Below, in pieces: positions 1 to 10,185 of a stretch of DNA of 55,963 nucleotides (position 1 is its first letter; the number at the start of each line of letters is the position of its first letter). Location of the stretch: positions 1-55,963 of the forward strand of contig JASBVV010000045.1 of assembly GCA_029960885.1 (NCBI GenBank), read 5' to 3'. The DNA is from Kyrpidia sp. GTDB taxonomy: Bacteria > Bacillota > Bacilli > Kyrpidiales > Kyrpidiaceae. Position numbers and translations under genes: made by a program. The notes beneath the pieces are model-generated. The model saw only the letters and a program-made list of their open reading frames with translations. It had not been told where the DNA came from and made no database searches.

Positions 1-558
1 CTGCCCCTGGTGCCGATCCAGATTCTGTGGGTGAATTTGGTGACCGACGGACTGCCGGCCATCGCGCTGGGTGTCGATCCGCCCGAGGAAGATTTGATGG
101 AACGTCCCCCCCGGGATGTGCGGGAGAGCATTTTCGCCCGGGGATTGGGGTTCAAGATCATGAGCCGGGGGTTGCTCATCGGCCTGGCGTCCCTTACCGT
201 GTTTTGGCTGCAGTGGCGGGTCGGTCCGGATGAACTGACCAAAGCCCGGACCATGGCTTTCTGCACCTTGGTCATGTCCCAGTTGATTCATGTGTTTGAC
301 TGCCGCAGCCTGGAAGGGGGGATCCTGTCCCGCAACGTGTTCGGAAATCCCTGGTTGGTGGCGGCGGTGCTCTCGTCCGTCGGCCTGATGGCTCTGGTGT
401 TGTACGCGCCGGCCCTTCAACCGGTGTTTCGCACGGTGCCTCTCGGCCCCATCGACTGGCTGACCGTTCTCGTTGCGGCGGCGGTGCCCACCTTCGCCCT
501 GAACCTTCGCGGCATTTCCCGGCCCAGTCGATCGAGGTTGAGTCCGTCCCGGGGATAG
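1..558 (+). CDS. P-type cation (calcium-type) ATPase, C-terminal part
   Basis: This is the 3' end of a gene that begins left of the window; the first base is already in frame. About 185 residues remain. They contain the M6-like segment with the WVNLVTDGLPAIALG motif, which carries cation ligands in type II P-type ATPases (SERCA/PMR1-like), followed by three or four more hydrophobic segments. The catalytic P and N domains lie outside the window. The expected role is ATP-driven export of Ca2+ or a related divalent cation across the plasma membrane. The B. subtilis equivalent next to yloC is yloB, which supports orthology, although dapF intervenes here. The family call is secure; the ion is inferred. 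Confidence 0.9.
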   Translation: MPLVPIQILWVNLVTDGLPAIALGVDPPEEDLMERPPRDVRESIFARGLGFKIMSRGLLIGLASLTVFWLQWRVGPDELTKARTMAFCTLVMSQLIHVFDCRSLEGGILSRNVFGNPWLVAAVLSSVGLMALVLYAPALQPVFRTVPLGPIDWLTVLVAAAVPTFALNLRGISRPSRSRLSPSRG

Positions 559-569
559 GAGGTCATTTT

Positions 570-1394
570 GTGAAATTCGTGAAAATGCACGGCTTGGGCA
601 ATGATTTTGTCGTGGTGGAAAGAGACGAGGTGCCGGACGGAACTCCCGGGCTCGCCCGAAAGCTGTGCGATCGCCATTTCGGCATCGGGGCCGACGGGCT
701 TGTCTTCGTGCTGCCTTCGAAACGGGCGGACATTCGCATGCGGATTTTTAATGCGGACGGATCCGAGGCGGAACAGTGCGGCAATGCCATCCGTTGTGTC
801 GGAAAATACGCGTTCGAGCGAGGACTGGTGCAGCGGCGGGATCTGACCGTGGAGACGCCGGCCGGGCTGCAGCGGATTGCCTTGGGCGGCGAAGGTTCCC
901 GGGTGGAGAACGTCACCGTGGATATGGGAGAACCGGTCCTTGAGGGACGCCGGATCCCGGTGGCCGGCGAGGAGGGCCGGGTGGTGGCCAGGCCGCTGGA
1001 GGTGGAGGAGCGGCGGTTGGCGTTCACCGCCGTTTCGATGGGGAACCCCCATGCGGTGATTTTTGTGGACGACCTCGGCCGGATCGACGTGCCGCGCATC
1101 GGCCCCCGGGTCGAAACCGATCCTTTGTTTCCTCACCGGGTCAACGTCGGGTTCGCCCGGGTGGCAGGCCCCGGTGAGATCGAGCTCCGGGTGTGGGAGC
1201 GGGGGTGCGGGGAAACCCTGGCCTGCGGAACGGGCGCCTGCGCCGCGGCGGTGGCCGGCGTGTTGGAGGGGCGCTCCGGCCGGCAGGTTCGGGTGCGACT
1301 GCCGGGAGGGGATCTGTGGATTGAGTGGCGGGAGGACGGCCGGGTGTACATGACCGGCCCGGCGGAGGAAGTCTTTCACGGTGAAACGGGGTAG
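570..1394 (+). CDS. dapF: diaminopimelate epimerase
   Basis: This cytosolic enzyme of lysine and peptidoglycan precursor synthesis interconverts LL- and meso-diaminopimelate without a cofactor. It has 274 residues, the normal family length. Both catalytic cysteines are visible: Cys70 in NADGSEAEQCGN and Cys219 in GCGETLACGTGAC. The start is GTG at 570, after a GGAGGT ribosome binding site at 558-563 placed 11 nt behind the ATPase stop, and the protein begins MKFVKMHGLGNDF as is typical. It sits between the yloB-like ATPase and yloC, which are adjacent in B. subtilis, so it appears inserted or retained here. A strong terminator follows. Confidence 0.97.
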   Translation: MKFVKMHGLGNDFVVVERDEVPDGTPGLARKLCDRHFGIGADGLVFVLPSKRADIRMRIFNADGSEAEQCGNAIRCVGKYAFERGLVQRRDLTVETPAGLQRIALGGEGSRVENVTVDMGEPVLEGRRIPVAGEEGRVVARPLEVEERRLAFTAVSMGNPHAVIFVDDLGRIDVPRIGPRVETDPLFPHRVNVGFARVAGPGEIELRVWERGCGETLACGTGACAAAVAGVLEGRSGRQVRVRLPGGDLWIEWREDGRVYMTGPAEEVFHGETG

Positions 1395-1412
1395 AGGGGG
1401 CGCCGGGGGAAG

Positions 1413-1445
1413 AAAGGTCCGCGGATGAATTCCGCGGGCTTTTTT
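1413..1445 (+). terminator. rho-independent terminator after dapF
   Basis: A roughly 13-bp stem, AAAGGTCCGCGGA paired with TCCGCGGGCTTTT and including two G-T pairs, encloses a 5-nt loop and runs into a T tract. It lies 20 nt after the dapF stop and separates the ATPase/dapF transcript from yloC. Confidence 0.85.
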
Positions 1446-1532
1446 CGTGCCGGGACGTGGAACACACTCCGGTGATTTTGTCAAGGGGCGTATCCGTGCA
1501 CGGCTTTGCGCCGCCGGCGGTGAGGTCCGCTG

Positions 1533-1562
1533 TTGTCTGCGGTTCCCCGGATGAAGTAGAAT
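1533..1562 (+). promoter_or_regulatory. candidate sigma-A promoter for yloC
   Basis: TTGTCT, an 18-nt spacer and TAGAAT lie directly upstream of yloC and after the dapF terminator. Transcription would begin near 1569. That would leave an upstream in-frame ATG at 1561 untranscribed and supports the GTG start at 1588. Confidence 0.5.
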
Positions 1563-1587
1563 GGAGAATGAAAGAAGGGGTGCCGAT

Positions 1588-2466
1588 GTGCTGAGAAGCA
1601 TGACCGGTTACGGACGGGGAACCCGCAAAGAAGGTGGATTCACCGTGACCGTGGAAATCCGCACGGTGAACCACCGCTTTCGGGAGATCGTGGTCCGGGG
1701 GCCTCGGGAATGGCTGGTTTTGGAGGATGACCTGCGCAGGCTGGTCGCCGAACAGGTGGACCGAGGTCGGGTTGACGTATACATAACCGTTGAACCTGGG
1801 CAAGCGGCCGAAGGGAAGGCCGTTCTCGACATCTCCTTGGCCAAAGCGGTCAAGGAGGCGGCCGACAGGCTGGCGGAAGAGCTCGGCCTCCGCGACCGCG
1901 TCGGGATGGCGGAGCTCCTGGCCGTGCCGGGCATGGTGAGACCCGAGGAACCGGCGGTGGACCCGGAGACGGGCCGGGCGGCCGCGGAAGCGGCCTTGCG
2001 GGAGGCGCTTGCCATGCTGGTGAGCGCCCGCTCTGCGGAGGGACAGCGGTTGGAACAGGATATTCGACGGCGACTGACGGTCGTCCGGCGGTTGGCGGAC
2101 GACATCCGCGCCCGGGCTTCGGTGGTGCCCGAGGAGTACCGGCGGCGCCTGATGGAAAGGCTGCGGGAGTGGAATGTCGACGCGTCGCTGGATGAGGGAA
2201 GGTTGACGGCGGAGGCGGCGCTGTTCGCAGACCGTGCGAGCATCGAGGAAGAACTGGTCCGGCTGGCCAGTCATTTTGCCCAGTTTGAGGCTGCCGTCGC
2301 CACCGGGGGGTCGGTGGGCCGCCGTCTGGATTTTTTGTTGCAAGAAATGTTTCGGGAGTTGAACACCATCGGGGCCAAAGCCCCGGATGCCGAAATCACC
2401 GCCCGGGTGGTGGACGCGAAAGTGGTGCTCGAGCAGTTGCGTGAACAGGTGCAGAACGTGGAGTGA
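1588..2466 (+). CDS. yloC: YicC/YloC family endoribonuclease
   Basis: The YicC family (YloC in B. subtilis) comprises endoribonucleases implicated in stationary-phase RNA turnover. The protein has 292 residues and begins [11 protein letters not shown], the conserved N-terminal signature; the C-terminal DUF1732 part ends with [25 protein letters not shown] at 1588 is chosen because AAAGAAGGGG lies 7 nt upstream and the signature begins there; an in-frame ATG at 1561 lies inside the probable -10 box. The next gene, remA, starts 33 nt after its stop. Gene order yloC-remA-gmk-rpoZ matches Bacillus. Confidence 0.93.
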   Translation: MLRSMTGYGRGTRKEGGFTVTVEIRTVNHRFREIVVRGPREWLVLEDDLRRLVAEQVDRGRVDVYITVEPGQAAEGKAVLDISLAKAVKEAADRLAEELGLRDRVGMAELLAVPGMVRPEEPAVDPETGRAAAEAALREALAMLVSARSAEGQRLEQDIRRRLTVVRRLADDIRARASVVPEEYRRRLMERLREWNVDASLDEGRLTAEAALFADRASIEEELVRLASHFAQFEAAVATGGSVGRRLDFLLQEMFRELNTIGAKAPDAEITARVVDAKVVLEQLREQVQNVE

Positions 2467-2498
2467 ATCCGTACTCGCATGGCTGGGAGGAATGTTGG

Positions 2499-2765
2499 GT
2501 GAGTATTCGATTGATCAATATCGGGTTTGGCAATATCGTGTCGGCGAACCGCATCGTCTCCATCGTGAGTCCCGAATCGGCGCCGATCAAGCGAATCATC
2601 CAAGAGGCCCGGGACCGGGGGATGTTGATCGACGCCACCTACGGTCGGCGAACCCGGGCGGTGATCATCACCGACAGCGATCACATCATCCTGTCCGCCG
2701 TACAGCCGGAAACGGTGGCCCACCGATTGGTGGCCCGGGACGTTGCGGCAGAAGAGGAGGAATGA
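2499..2765 (+). CDS. remA: extracellular matrix regulator RemA (DUF370)
   Basis: RemA is a small DNA-binding activator of biofilm matrix and osmoprotection genes in B. subtilis; it forms ring-like oligomers. The protein has 88 residues, and the diagnostic core [13 protein letters not shown] with [11 protein letters not shown] is intact. The start is GTG at 2499, preceded 8 nt upstream by GGGAGG. This trims a 12-residue in-frame extension that does not resemble the family. The last residues are an acidic EEEE tail. It lies between yloC and gmk, as in most Firmicutes. Targets in this organism are unknown. Confidence 0.93.
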   Translation: MSIRLINIGFGNIVSANRIVSIVSPESAPIKRIIQEARDRGMLIDATYGRRTRAVIITDSDHIILSAVQPETVAHRLVARDVAAEEEE

Positions 2766-2775
2766 CACCACGGCC

Positions 2776-3459
2776 ATGGACCAGGGGATGGCGATCGATC
2801 GCCCCGAAGGGCTGCTGATCGTTTTATCCGGCCCTTCAGGCGCCGGAAAGGGGACTGTGTGCGCCGCTCTGCGCAGGCATTTGCCGAACATGAAGTATTC
2901 GGTGTCGGTGACGACCCGGCCGCCCCGGCAGGGCGAGCGGGAAGGAGTGAACTATTTCTTTCGCTCCAAAGAAGAATTTGAAGACATGATCCGGGCCGGT
3001 GAACTCTTGGAGTGGGCCGAAGTGTACGGAAACTATTACGGCACGCCGCGCCGGTATGTGGAGAGTCAATTGAAAGCCGGGTTGGACGTCCTTTTGGAGA
3101 TCGATATCCAGGGAGCTCGCCAGGTCAAGGAACAATTCCCCCGGGGTGTGTTCGTGTTTTTGTTGCCGCCGTCGGTGCGCGAATTGAAAAACCGAATTCT
3201 CGGCCGGGGGTCCGAAACCACGGAGAGTTTTCGGCTGCGGTTCGGTGCGGTGTCGGAAGAGATCCGCCAACTGTGGGAATACGATTACGTGGTGATCAAC
3301 GATGAGGTCGATCGGGCGTGCGACCGCATCCGTTCCATCATTGTGGCCGAGCACCACAGCGTGCGGCGGAACCGGCCGTTTTATGAGTCTTGGATTGAAA
3401 GGAGTGTGGCCGATGCTGTATCCATCCATCGATCGGTTGATGACCAAAGTGGACAGTAA
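2776..3459 (+). CDS. gmk: guanylate kinase
   Basis: The enzyme phosphorylates GMP and dGMP to the diphosphates, so it controls guanine nucleotide supply and (p)ppGpp homeostasis. The protein has 227 residues, with a P-loop [10 protein letters not shown] at about residues 18-27, the GMP-binding TRPPRQGE segment and the YGTPR region. ATG at 2776 is preferred; the purine-rich AGAGGAGG ends 15 nt upstream, so ATG 2788 is a possible alternative. The C-terminus runs 47 nt into the start of rpoZ in another frame, so the two genes are translationally close. Confidence 0.95.
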   Translation: MDQGMAIDRPEGLLIVLSGPSGAGKGTVCAALRRHLPNMKYSVSVTTRPPRQGEREGVNYFFRSKEEFEDMIRAGELLEWAEVYGNYYGTPRRYVESQLKAGLDVLLEIDIQGARQVKEQFPRGVFVFLLPPSVRELKNRILGRGSETTESFRLRFGAVSEEIRQLWEYDYVVINDEVDRACDRIRSIIVAEHHSVRRNRPFYESWIERSVADAVSIHRSVDDQSGQ

Positions 3460-3607
3460 ATACGCGCTGGTGGTGGCGGCCGCCAAGCGAGCCCGCCGGC
3501 TCCAGGAAGGGGCGCGGGCCCTGGAGTCGGTGCCGTCGGGCAAAGTGGTTTCGGTGGCCCTGTACGAAATCGCCGCGGACAGGGTGAAATGCGTGTTGGC
3601 CAAATGA
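3413..3607 (+). CDS. rpoZ: DNA-directed RNA polymerase omega subunit
   Basis: Omega is a small RNA polymerase subunit that assists beta-prime folding and assembly. The 64-residue protein begins [20 protein letters not shown] and carries the AAAKRAR motif typical of omega. The start ATG at 3413 has AAAGGAG 8 nt upstream and lies inside the last codons of gmk. The gene is followed at once by a strong terminator, so it ends the yloC-remA-gmk-rpoZ transcript. Confidence 0.95.
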   Translation: MLYPSIDRLMTKVDSKYALVVAAAKRARRLQEGARALESVPSGKVVSVALYEIAADRVKCVLAK

Positions 3608-3631
3608 CGCCGGCGGCCGCGGACGGACGCA

Positions 3632-3660
3632 GAGAACAACCGGTCGGGTTGTTCTTTTTT
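3632..3660 (+). terminator. rho-independent terminator after rpoZ
   Basis: The 8-bp stem GAACAACC/GGTTGTTC, with a short GGTCG-type loop, is followed by a run of T residues. It lies 25 nt after the rpoZ stop. Confidence 0.9.
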
Positions 3661-3677
3661 CTCAGGAGGGGATCGCG

Positions 3678-4889
3678 GTGAAAGATTGTGACATCGTCGT
3701 CGGCGTGACCGGGGGCATTGCCGCTTATAAATCGGCCGCCCTGTGCAGTCAGTTGGTGAAAACCGGGGCGCGGGTGCACGTCATCCTGACCCGGGCGGCC
3801 GCCAAATTTATCACGCCCCTGACCTTTCAGAGCATCACCAAACAACCCGTGGCGGTGGATATCTTTGACGAGAGCGACCCCTCGGTGATCCGGCACATTC
3901 ACCTGGCGGATTTGGCGGACGTGTTCGTGGTGGCGCCGGCCACGGCGGACATCATCGCCAAGGCGGCCTGGGGGCTGGCGGACGATATGCTCTCCACCAC
4001 CCTTTTGGCCACCACCGCCCCGGTGGTTTTCGCCCCGGCGATGAATGTTCACATGTTCGCCCATCCCGCCGTGCAGGAGAACATTGCCCGGCTTCGGGCG
4101 CGGGGATGTGTGTTTGTCGATCCCGGGGAGGGGCCGCTGGCGTGCGGATATACGGGCAAGGGGCGGTTGGCCGAGCCGGACGAAATCGCAGGCGTGGTGG
4201 AGGCGGTTCTGGGCCGCAGACGGGACATGGCGGGGATGCGGCTGTTGGTGACCGCCGGGGCGACCCGGGAGCCGTTTGATCCGGTGCGGGTGTTGTCAAA
4301 CCGCTCGACGGGGAAAATGGGCTATGCGGTGGCCGAAGCGGCCCGGGATCGAGGCGCCGAGGTGATGCTGGTGGCCGGCCCCGGGGAGCTTCCCCCTCCG
4401 GGCGGAATCCGGGTGCTCCGGGTGGAGACGGCCCTGGAGATGTTGGACGCCGTCCTTGAGAATCTGCCCGATTGCGACGTGTTGGTGAAGGCGGCCGCGG
4501 TGTCCGATTACCGGCCGGCCACGGTGCACACTTCCAAAGTAAAAAAAACGGACGGTCCCGTAGTGGTGGAATTCGTTCGAAACCCCGACATTCTGATGGA
4601 GGTGGCCCGGCGCCGCCGGGCGGATCAGGTCATCATCGGGTTCGCGGCGGAAACCGATGATGTCGAAAAGAACGCCCGGGACAAGATGGAATATAAAAAT
4701 CTCGATTATATCGTGGCCAATGATGTGTCGATGCCGGGGGCGGGATTCGGCACCGACACCAATGTGGTGACCATTTACGGACGAGACGGCACGGCACGGG
4801 CGCTGCCGCCGATGTCCAAACGCGAAGTGGCGGACTGCCTGCTCGATGTGGTGGTGCGGGCCCGGGGCGGGGTGAAACAAGAATCGTGA
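3678..4889 (+). CDS. coaBC: bifunctional phosphopantothenoylcysteine decarboxylase/phosphopantothenate-cysteine ligase
   Basis: The protein carries out two coenzyme A steps: CTP-dependent ligation of cysteine to 4'-phosphopantothenate, and FMN-dependent decarboxylation. It has 403 residues. The N-terminal flavodoxin-like CoaC half has the substrate motif PAMNVHM and the lid cysteine in GPLACGYTGKGRL. The C-terminal CoaB half has TREPFDPVRVLSNRSTGKMG and KAAAVSDYRP. The start is GTG 3678 behind AGGAGGGG. Its stop overlaps priA by 4 nt. The coaBC-priA-def-fmt-rsmB-rlmN order is the standard Firmicute one. Confidence 0.97.
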   Translation: MKDCDIVVGVTGGIAAYKSAALCSQLVKTGARVHVILTRAAAKFITPLTFQSITKQPVAVDIFDESDPSVIRHIHLADLADVFVVAPATADIIAKAAWGLADDMLSTTLLATTAPVVFAPAMNVHMFAHPAVQENIARLRARGCVFVDPGEGPLACGYTGKGRLAEPDEIAGVVEAVLGRRRDMAGMRLLVTAGATREPFDPVRVLSNRSTGKMGYAVAEAARDRGAEVMLVAGPGELPPPGGIRVLRVETALEMLDAVLENLPDCDVLVKAAAVSDYRPATVHTSKVKKTDGPVVVEFVRNPDILMEVARRRRADQVIIGFAAETDDVEKNARDKMEYKNLDYIVANDVSMPGAGFGTDTNVVTIYGRDGTARALPPMSKREVADCLLDVVVRARGGVKQES

Positions 4890-7330
4890 TCGTCGTGGAG
4901 GTCCTGACGGAACTGCGGGCCCAGGCGGTGGACAGGACGTTTACCTACCGGGTGCCCGAGGAACTCGAGTCGTGGGCCTTTCCGGGGGTTCGTGTCCTGG
5001 TTCCTTTCGGCGGGCGATCGGTCATGGGCATCATTGTGGAGCGGGGGTCCGGGGACCGTGCGGCTCATGTGCCCGGCCTCAAAGCCGTCCGGGACGTGTT
5101 CGATGCGGAGCCGGTCGTGCCTGAAGATCTGCTCGAGCTGGCCCAGTGGCTGTCCGAACGGTATCTGTGCACGCGTTCCGCGGCGTTGCGAGCCGTGCTG
5201 CCGCCCGGGGCTTTCGGCAGGGTGGAGCGCTATTACGAGCCCGGCCCGGCGGTGGAGGAGGCGGTCCGGGCCGGCGAGACGTCGGCGGCGCTGGCGGCCA
5301 GATTGGTTCAGCACCCGGTTTCCCACCCTCAGGCGGTGGCTGTGCTCGGCGGAGATCTCGGGATCCTGCGGAGGGGAATCGCCCGGAAATGGTGGACGGA
5401 GCGGACGAAAGGCCGGGTGGCGAGCGCGAAGACGGTTTACATGGTCGTGCCTTGCGAGGAGTCCGGACGTCTGCGCGAAGCGGTGGAGGCGATGCGGAGC
5501 CGGGCGCCCCGCCAGGCCGAGCTGTTGGCCTGGTGGTTGGAGCATGAGTTGGAGCCCTTTTCAACCGCCGATCTGACCCGGCTGGCCGGGGTGCCCCGGG
5601 GTGCGGTGGCGGGCCTGGTCAAGCGGGGCCTGGCGCGGATTGAAGCCCGGTCGGTGCGCCGGGATCCCCTGGCCGGCCGGTCGTCCATCCGGGACCCCGG
5701 GGAGCGTCCGGAGTTGAACGAGGAGCAGCGCCGGGCTCTGGCCGCCATCGTGGAACAAATGGAGGAACCGGGCCCCCGGCCGGTGCTGCTGTACGGTGTC
5801 ACCGGCAGCGGCAAGACCGAAGTGTATCTGCGGGCCATGGAGGAAGCCCTGCGGCGGGGGCGCCGGGCCATTGTCCTGGTTCCGGAGATCTCCCTCACCC
5901 CCCAGACGGTGGCCCGGTTCAAAGGCCGTTTCGGCGATCGCGTGGCTGTGCTGCACAGTCGCCTGTCCCCGGGAGAGCGCCACGATGAATGGATGCGGCT
6001 CCGGCGGGGGGAGGCGGCCATCGCGGTGGGCGCCCGGTCGGCGGTCTTTGCGCCGGTGGAAAACCTGGGACTGGTTGTGATGGACGAAGAGCACGAAGCG
6101 TCGTATAAACAAGAAGAGTCCCCCCGCTATGTGACCCGGGAGGTGGCCTGGCGGCGGGCCGGGCGGCACGGGGCCGTGCTGGTGCTGGGAAGCGCCACGC
6201 CGTCTTTGGAGTCGGTTCACCTGGTCGAGAGGGGGCGAGCCGTCCTGGCTCCCATGCGCGCTCGGGTCGGCGGCCGATCTTTGCCCGCCTGTGTGGTGGT
6301 GGATATGCGCCGGGAACTTCAGGAGGGCAACCGCTCGATGTTCAGCCGCCGGCTGCAGCGGGAGATGCGCGATCGCTTGTCCCGGGGGGAACAGGCGGTG
6401 ATTCTGATGAATCGCCGGGGTTATGCCACGTTTGTGCTGTGCCGGGCGTGCGGGCATGTGATGCGCTGTCCCCACTGCGACATCTCCCTCACCTATCACC
6501 GGGCGGGTCAAGATCTCCGTTGCCACTATTGCGGCTACACCATGCCGGCCGTGGAGGCCTGCCCGGCCTGCGGCTCGCCGTACATTCGGCATTTTGGAAC
6601 AGGCACCCAGCGGGTCGAGGAGGAATTGTGCAAACTGTTTCCCGAGGCCAGGGTGGTTCGGATGGATGTGGATACCACCCGGCGCAAGGGCGCCCATGAA
6701 GAGCTCCTGGACCGGTTTGCCCGGGGCGAGGCCAATGTGCTGCTCGGGACCCAAATGATCGCCAAGGGTCTCGATTTTCCCAATGTCAGTCTGGTCGGCG
6801 TCATCTCCGCCGACACCTCCCTGCATGTGCCGGATTTTCGGGCGGCGGAGCGGACGTTCCAGTTGTTGGTGCAGGTGGCTGGGCGCGCCGGGCGGGGGGA
6901 TACGCCGGGGATCACCGTCATCCAGACCTACAATCCGGATCATTATGCGATTCGGGCCGCCGCCGATCAGGCGCCGAACATGTTTTATCGTCGGGAATTG
7001 GCCGCCCGGCGTTCCGGTGGCTACCCGCCGTTTTCCGAACTCGCCGTGTGGCGGACCCAGCATCCGGATGCCGATCGGTCCGCCCGGGCGGCGGAAAGCA
7101 TCGAACGGCGGTTGAGGGATGTTTTGTCTCCGGAACGGGGGCTGGTTCTCCGGGCGACCCCCGCTCCCCTGGTTCGGCTGCGGGGATTGTACCGCCATCA
7201 GGTGGTGGTCAAGTATCGGCGGTGGCTGGATGTGGCCGATGCGTTTCGGATGGTTTGGCGGGAGTCGGCCGGCCTGTGCGAACCGGGCGGCCTGGTGACG
7301 GTGGACGTGGCGACCCAGATGTTGCTGTAG
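4886..7330 (+). CDS. priA: primosomal replication restart helicase PriA
   Basis: PriA is a 3'-to-5' helicase that recognises stalled forks and reloads the replisome. The protein has 814 residues: an N-terminal DNA-binding domain, a winged helix, and a superfamily 2 helicase core with Walker [12 protein letters not shown] near residue 305 and Walker B DEEH near 400. A zinc module of eight cysteines in four CxxC pairs spans about residues 519-560. The later motif QVAGRAGRG is present. The start is GTG 4886, which overlaps the coaBC stop as GTGA, implying translational coupling. Confidence 0.97.
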   Translation: MIVVEVLTELRAQAVDRTFTYRVPEELESWAFPGVRVLVPFGGRSVMGIIVERGSGDRAAHVPGLKAVRDVFDAEPVVPEDLLELAQWLSERYLCTRSAALRAVLPPGAFGRVERYYEPGPAVEEAVRAGETSAALAARLVQHPVSHPQAVAVLGGDLGILRRGIARKWWTERTKGRVASAKTVYMVVPCEESGRLREAVEAMRSRAPRQAELLAWWLEHELEPFSTADLTRLAGVPRGAVAGLVKRGLARIEARSVRRDPLAGRSSIRDPGERPELNEEQRRALAAIVEQMEEPGPRPVLLYGVTGSGKTEVYLRAMEEALRRGRRAIVLVPEISLTPQTVARFKGRFGDRVAVLHSRLSPGERHDEWMRLRRGEAAIAVGARSAVFAPVENLGLVVMDEEHEASYKQEESPRYVTREVAWRRAGRHGAVLVLGSATPSLESVHLVERGRAVLAPMRARVGGRSLPACVVVDMRRELQEGNRSMFSRRLQREMRDRLSRGEQAVILMNRRGYATFVLCRACGHVMRCPHCDISLTYHRAGQDLRCHYCGYTMPAVEACPACGSPYIRHFGTGTQRVEEELCKLFPEARVVRMDVDTTRRKGAHEELLDRFARGEANVLLGTQMIAKGLDFPNVSLVGVISADTSLHVPDFRAAERTFQLLVQVAGRAGRGDTPGITVIQTYNPDHYAIRAAADQAPNMFYRRELAARRSGGYPPFSELAVWRTQHPDADRSARAAESIERRLRDVLSPERGLVLRATPAPLVRLRGLYRHQVVVKYRRWLDVADAFRMVWRESAGLCEPGGLVTVDVATQMLL

Positions 7331-7367
7331 CGGGCGGTATTCCGCCCGATCAAAGGAGTGGATCGCA

Positions 7368-7835
7368 GTGGCAATACGCATCATTCGATTGCAAGGGGAT
7401 CCGGTGTTGCGTGAGAAGGCCAAGCCCGTTTCGAAAATCACCCCGAACATCCGGCGGTTGATCGACGACATGGCGGACACGATGTATGATGCCGAAGGGA
7501 TCGGGCTGGCCGCCCCCCAGGTGGGGATTTTGAAACGGGTGATCGTCGCCGATATCGGAGAAGGGCTTCTGGGGCTCGTCAATCCGGAGGTGGTTCTCGA
7601 AGAGGGCGAGCAGACCGGTCCCGAGGGCTGCCTCAGCATTCCCGGGGTTCAGGCGGATGTAACCCGAGCCCACCATGTGATCGTGAAAGCCCTGGACCCG
7701 GACGGGGAACCTCTGGTGGTCGACGCCGAGGGACTGTTGGCCCGCTGCCTGCTTCATGAGATCGATCACCTCAACGGGATTCTGTTTCTCGATCGGGTGA
7801 CCGATCCGCGTTCCATCCGGAGGGTGCAGTCGTGA
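7368..7835 (+). CDS. def: peptide deformylase
   Basis: The enzyme removes the formyl group from nascent N-terminal methionine. The 155-residue protein has all three active-site motifs: [19 protein letters not shown] (metal-ligand Cys) and HEIDHLNG (two metal-ligand His and catalytic Glu). It is the short type I form. The start is GTG 7368 with AAAGGAG about 10 nt upstream. A small GC hairpin without a T tract lies between priA and this gene, so read-through is likely. The stop overlaps fmt by 4 nt; the pair formylates and deformylates initiator methionine. Confidence 0.97.
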   Translation: MAIRIIRLQGDPVLREKAKPVSKITPNIRRLIDDMADTMYDAEGIGLAAPQVGILKRVIVADIGEGLLGLVNPEVVLEEGEQTGPEGCLSIPGVQADVTRAHHVIVKALDPDGEPLVVDAEGLLARCLLHEIDHLNGILFLDRVTDPRSIRRVQS

Positions 7836-8770
7836 ACAAAATCCTTTTTATGGGGACACCGAACTTCGCCGTCCCGGCATTGCGGGTTTTGGCGGGGTGC
7901 GGTTATGATGTGGCGGCGGTAATCACCCGGCCGGACCGCCCGGCCGGCAGGCACCGTGTACCCGAGGCGCCGCCGGTGAAAAAAGCCGCCGAAGCCCTGG
8001 GTGTTCCGGTTTGGCAGCCGGAACGGGTCCGGGACGCGGAATTTCTGGAGCGCGTTCGCGACCTTGCACCGGATGTGGTCGTCACGGCGGCGTACGGGCG
8101 GATTCTTCCTCAGGAGCTGCTGGACATCCCGCGCCGGGGATGTTTGAACATCCATGCTTCTCTCTTGCCGAAATACCGGGGGGCTGCGCCCATTCAGCGG
8201 TGTTTGATCAACGGCGAATCCCGAACCGGCATCACCGTCATGAAAATGGTGCAAGCTTTGGACGCCGGGCCGATTCTCGATCAGGTCGCTCTGGCCGTCG
8301 AAGAAGAGGACGATGCGGGCACTTTGACCGATCGGTTGGCCGAACTGGGGGCCGAGCGCATTGCCGCGGTATTGCCCGGGTGGCTGAACGGGGAAGTGGT
8401 GCCCCGGGAGCAGGACGAGACCGAGGCCACCTATGCGCCCCCCATTGGACGGGAGGACGAGAAGCTCGACTGGGCCGAGAAGGCCCGGGCGGTCCACAAT
8501 CGGGTGCGGGCCATGCATCCCTGGCCCGGGGCGTTCACCGTTCATCGGGGAAAGGTCCTGAAGGTCTGGAAATCGTCGGTGGAAGAGGAGACCGGGAACC
8601 GGGGCGCACCCGGAGAGGTGCTGGCGGCGGACCGGGACGGCGTTCTCGTGGCAGCAGGCCATGGAGTGGTTCGCGTGCGGGAAGTTCAACCCGAGGGGAA
8701 GAGCCGAATGGAGGCGGGAGCGTGGGCGCGGGGCAGGCACATCGAACGGGGCGAACGGTTCGGACCGTGA
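7832..8770 (+). CDS. fmt: methionyl-tRNA formyltransferase
   Basis: The enzyme transfers formyl from 10-formyl-tetrahydrofolate to Met-tRNAfMet. The protein has 312 residues with the formyltransferase core motif [17 protein letters not shown] and [15 protein letters not shown]-terminal OB-fold region recognises tRNA. The start is GTG 7832 in a GTGA overlap with the def stop, and its own stop overlaps rsmB in the same way. This supports a single translation-related operon. Confidence 0.97.
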   Translation: MNKILFMGTPNFAVPALRVLAGCGYDVAAVITRPDRPAGRHRVPEAPPVKKAAEALGVPVWQPERVRDAEFLERVRDLAPDVVVTAAYGRILPQELLDIPRRGCLNIHASLLPKYRGAAPIQRCLINGESRTGITVMKMVQALDAGPILDQVALAVEEEDDAGTLTDRLAELGAERIAAVLPGWLNGEVVPREQDETEATYAPPIGREDEKLDWAEKARAVHNRVRAMHPWPGAFTVHRGKVLKVWKSSVEEETGNRGAPGEVLAADRDGVLVAAGHGVVRVREVQPEGKSRMEAGAWARGRHIERGERFGP

Positions 8771-10185
8771 AGGACGCGGATCAGGTATCCCGGGCCCGGC
8801 AGGCGGCTTTTGATGTCCTCCTCCGGGTGGAAACCCGGGGTGCGTACAGTCACATCGCCCTACGGAAGATTCTGCGGGATCCCGGGATGGACGTCCGTGA
8901 CCGCGCCCTGGCGACGGAGATCGTCTACGGGACGCTGCAATGGCAGAGGTGGCTGGATGAGCGAATCGCAACACGGTCCCGGGTGCCCCCGGGCCGGCTC
9001 GATCCCCCGGTGAGGGTGGCTTTGCGCATGGCGGTCTTCCAATTGTGCAAACTCGGAGGGGTCGCTCCCTATGCGGTGGTTCACGACGCCGTGGAACTGA
9101 TCAAAACCGTCAGGCCCCGGGCCGCCGGGTTTGTCAACGGCGTGTTGCGGAACTTGCTGCGCGGTGCGGCCGCATCCCCGAATCCCCGCGGGGAAGAAAC
9201 CGCCCCGGAGTGGGATGGCGCCCCGGACTCTCCCGAATCCCTGGCCCGGCGCACCTCTCACCCCGACTGGATGGTGCAGAAATGGTGGTCTTTTTTGGGA
9301 CCTGTGGCGGCCGAGCGGCTGTGCATGAGCAACAACGAACCGTCCTCCCTGTGTCTGCGGGTCAACCGGTGGCGGTCCTCGGTCTCGGAGGTCGCCCGGG
9401 CGATCCGGGAGGCCGGCGGCGAGGCGGAGCCGTCCCCGGCCGTTCCCGAGGCGCTGCGGGTGGGGGGCGGCATCGACGTCTCTGCTATACCCGCGTTTCA
9501 ATCCGGCGCCTGTACCGTACAGGACGAGAGCGCCATGCTCGCCGCTTATACGGTGGCTCCCGAGCCCGGCTGGGAGGTGCTGGACCTGTGTGCCGCCCCC
9601 GGGGGAAAGGCCACCCACCTGGGTGAGTGGTTGAAAGGCACCGGTCGGGTCACGGCGGTGGACATTCATCCGCACAAAATTCCCCTCATCGCTGAGGCCG
9701 CGCGGCGTCTGGGGTTGACCAATGTCCGGCCGGTGCGGGCCGACGGCCGGGATGCTCCGGAGCTGGGGACCTTTGACGCGGTTTTGGTGGATGCGCCCTG
9801 CAGTGGGCTGGGGGTGTTGCGCCGGAGGCCGGAGATCAAATGGCGGCGGCAACCAGAGGAGATCTCCGATCTGGTCGCCCTGCAACGGGAGTTGATTGAG
9901 GCGGCGGGTCGCGCCCTTCGGCCGGGCGGTGTGTTGGTGTATGCCACCTGTACCGTGATCGAGGCGGAAAACGACGGGGTCGTTCAGGCGTTCTTGCAAA
10001 GCCCCGCAGGACGGGATTTTGACGCGCAGGACCCGGCGGCACACTGGCCGGCGGCGGTGCGGGCGTCGGCGATCCGCACCCGGTGGGGCCGTCAAATCCT
10101 GCCGTTTCATTTCGGCGGAGACGGATTCTATTATGCCAGGATGCGCCGAAGAAGATCGGCGCCCGGAAAGGGGGACCCGCAGTGA
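8767..10185 (+). CDS. rsmB: 16S rRNA (cytosine-967-C5)-methyltransferase RsmB
   Basis: The enzyme methylates C967 (E. coli numbering) of 16S rRNA using S-adenosylmethionine. The 472-residue protein has an N-terminal NusB-like RNA-binding domain (about 1-150) and a Rossmann methyltransferase domain. Key motifs are LDLCAAPGGKATHL, the PC motif VDAPCSGLG with its cysteine near 344, and the TCT catalytic cysteine near 395. A much longer in-frame extension upstream overlaps fmt and is rejected: GTG 8767 overlaps the fmt stop by 4 nt, like its neighbours. Confidence 0.95.
   Translation: MKDADQVSRARQAAFDVLLRVETRGAYSHIALRKILRDPGMDVRDRALATEIVYGTLQWQRWLDERIATRSRVPPGRLDPPVRVALRMAVFQLCKLGGVAPYAVVHDAVELIKTVRPRAAGFVNGVLRNLLRGAAASPNPRGEETAPEWDGAPDSPESLARRTSHPDWMVQKWWSFLGPVAAERLCMSNNEPSSLCLRVNRWRSSVSEVARAIREAGGEAEPSPAVPEALRVGGGIDVSAIPAFQSGACTVQDESAMLAAYTVAPEPGWEVLDLCAAPGGKATHLGEWLKGTGRVTAVDIHPHKIPLIAEAARRLGLTNVRPVRADGRDAPELGTFDAVLVDAPCSGLGVLRRRPEIKWRRQPEEISDLVALQRELIEAAGRALRPGGVLVYATCTVIEAENDGVVQAFLQSPAGRDFDAQDPAAHWPAAVRASAIRTRWGRQILPFHFGGDGFYYARMRRRRSAPGKGDPQ

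Noticed and set aside
7330-7349. GC hairpin between priA and def
   Set aside because: The CGGGCGG/CCGCCCG stem lacks a T tract, so it was not called a terminator.
5561-7639. 692-codon open frame on the minus strand
   Set aside because: It lies entirely antisense to priA and def, has no family resemblance and the Arg/Pro/His-rich composition of a GC-rich antisense shadow.
8011-8766. 252-codon N-terminal extension of rsmB
   Set aside because: It runs in a second frame through fmt and looks like low-complexity Gly/Arg; the GTGA overlap at 8767 gives a normal RsmB length.
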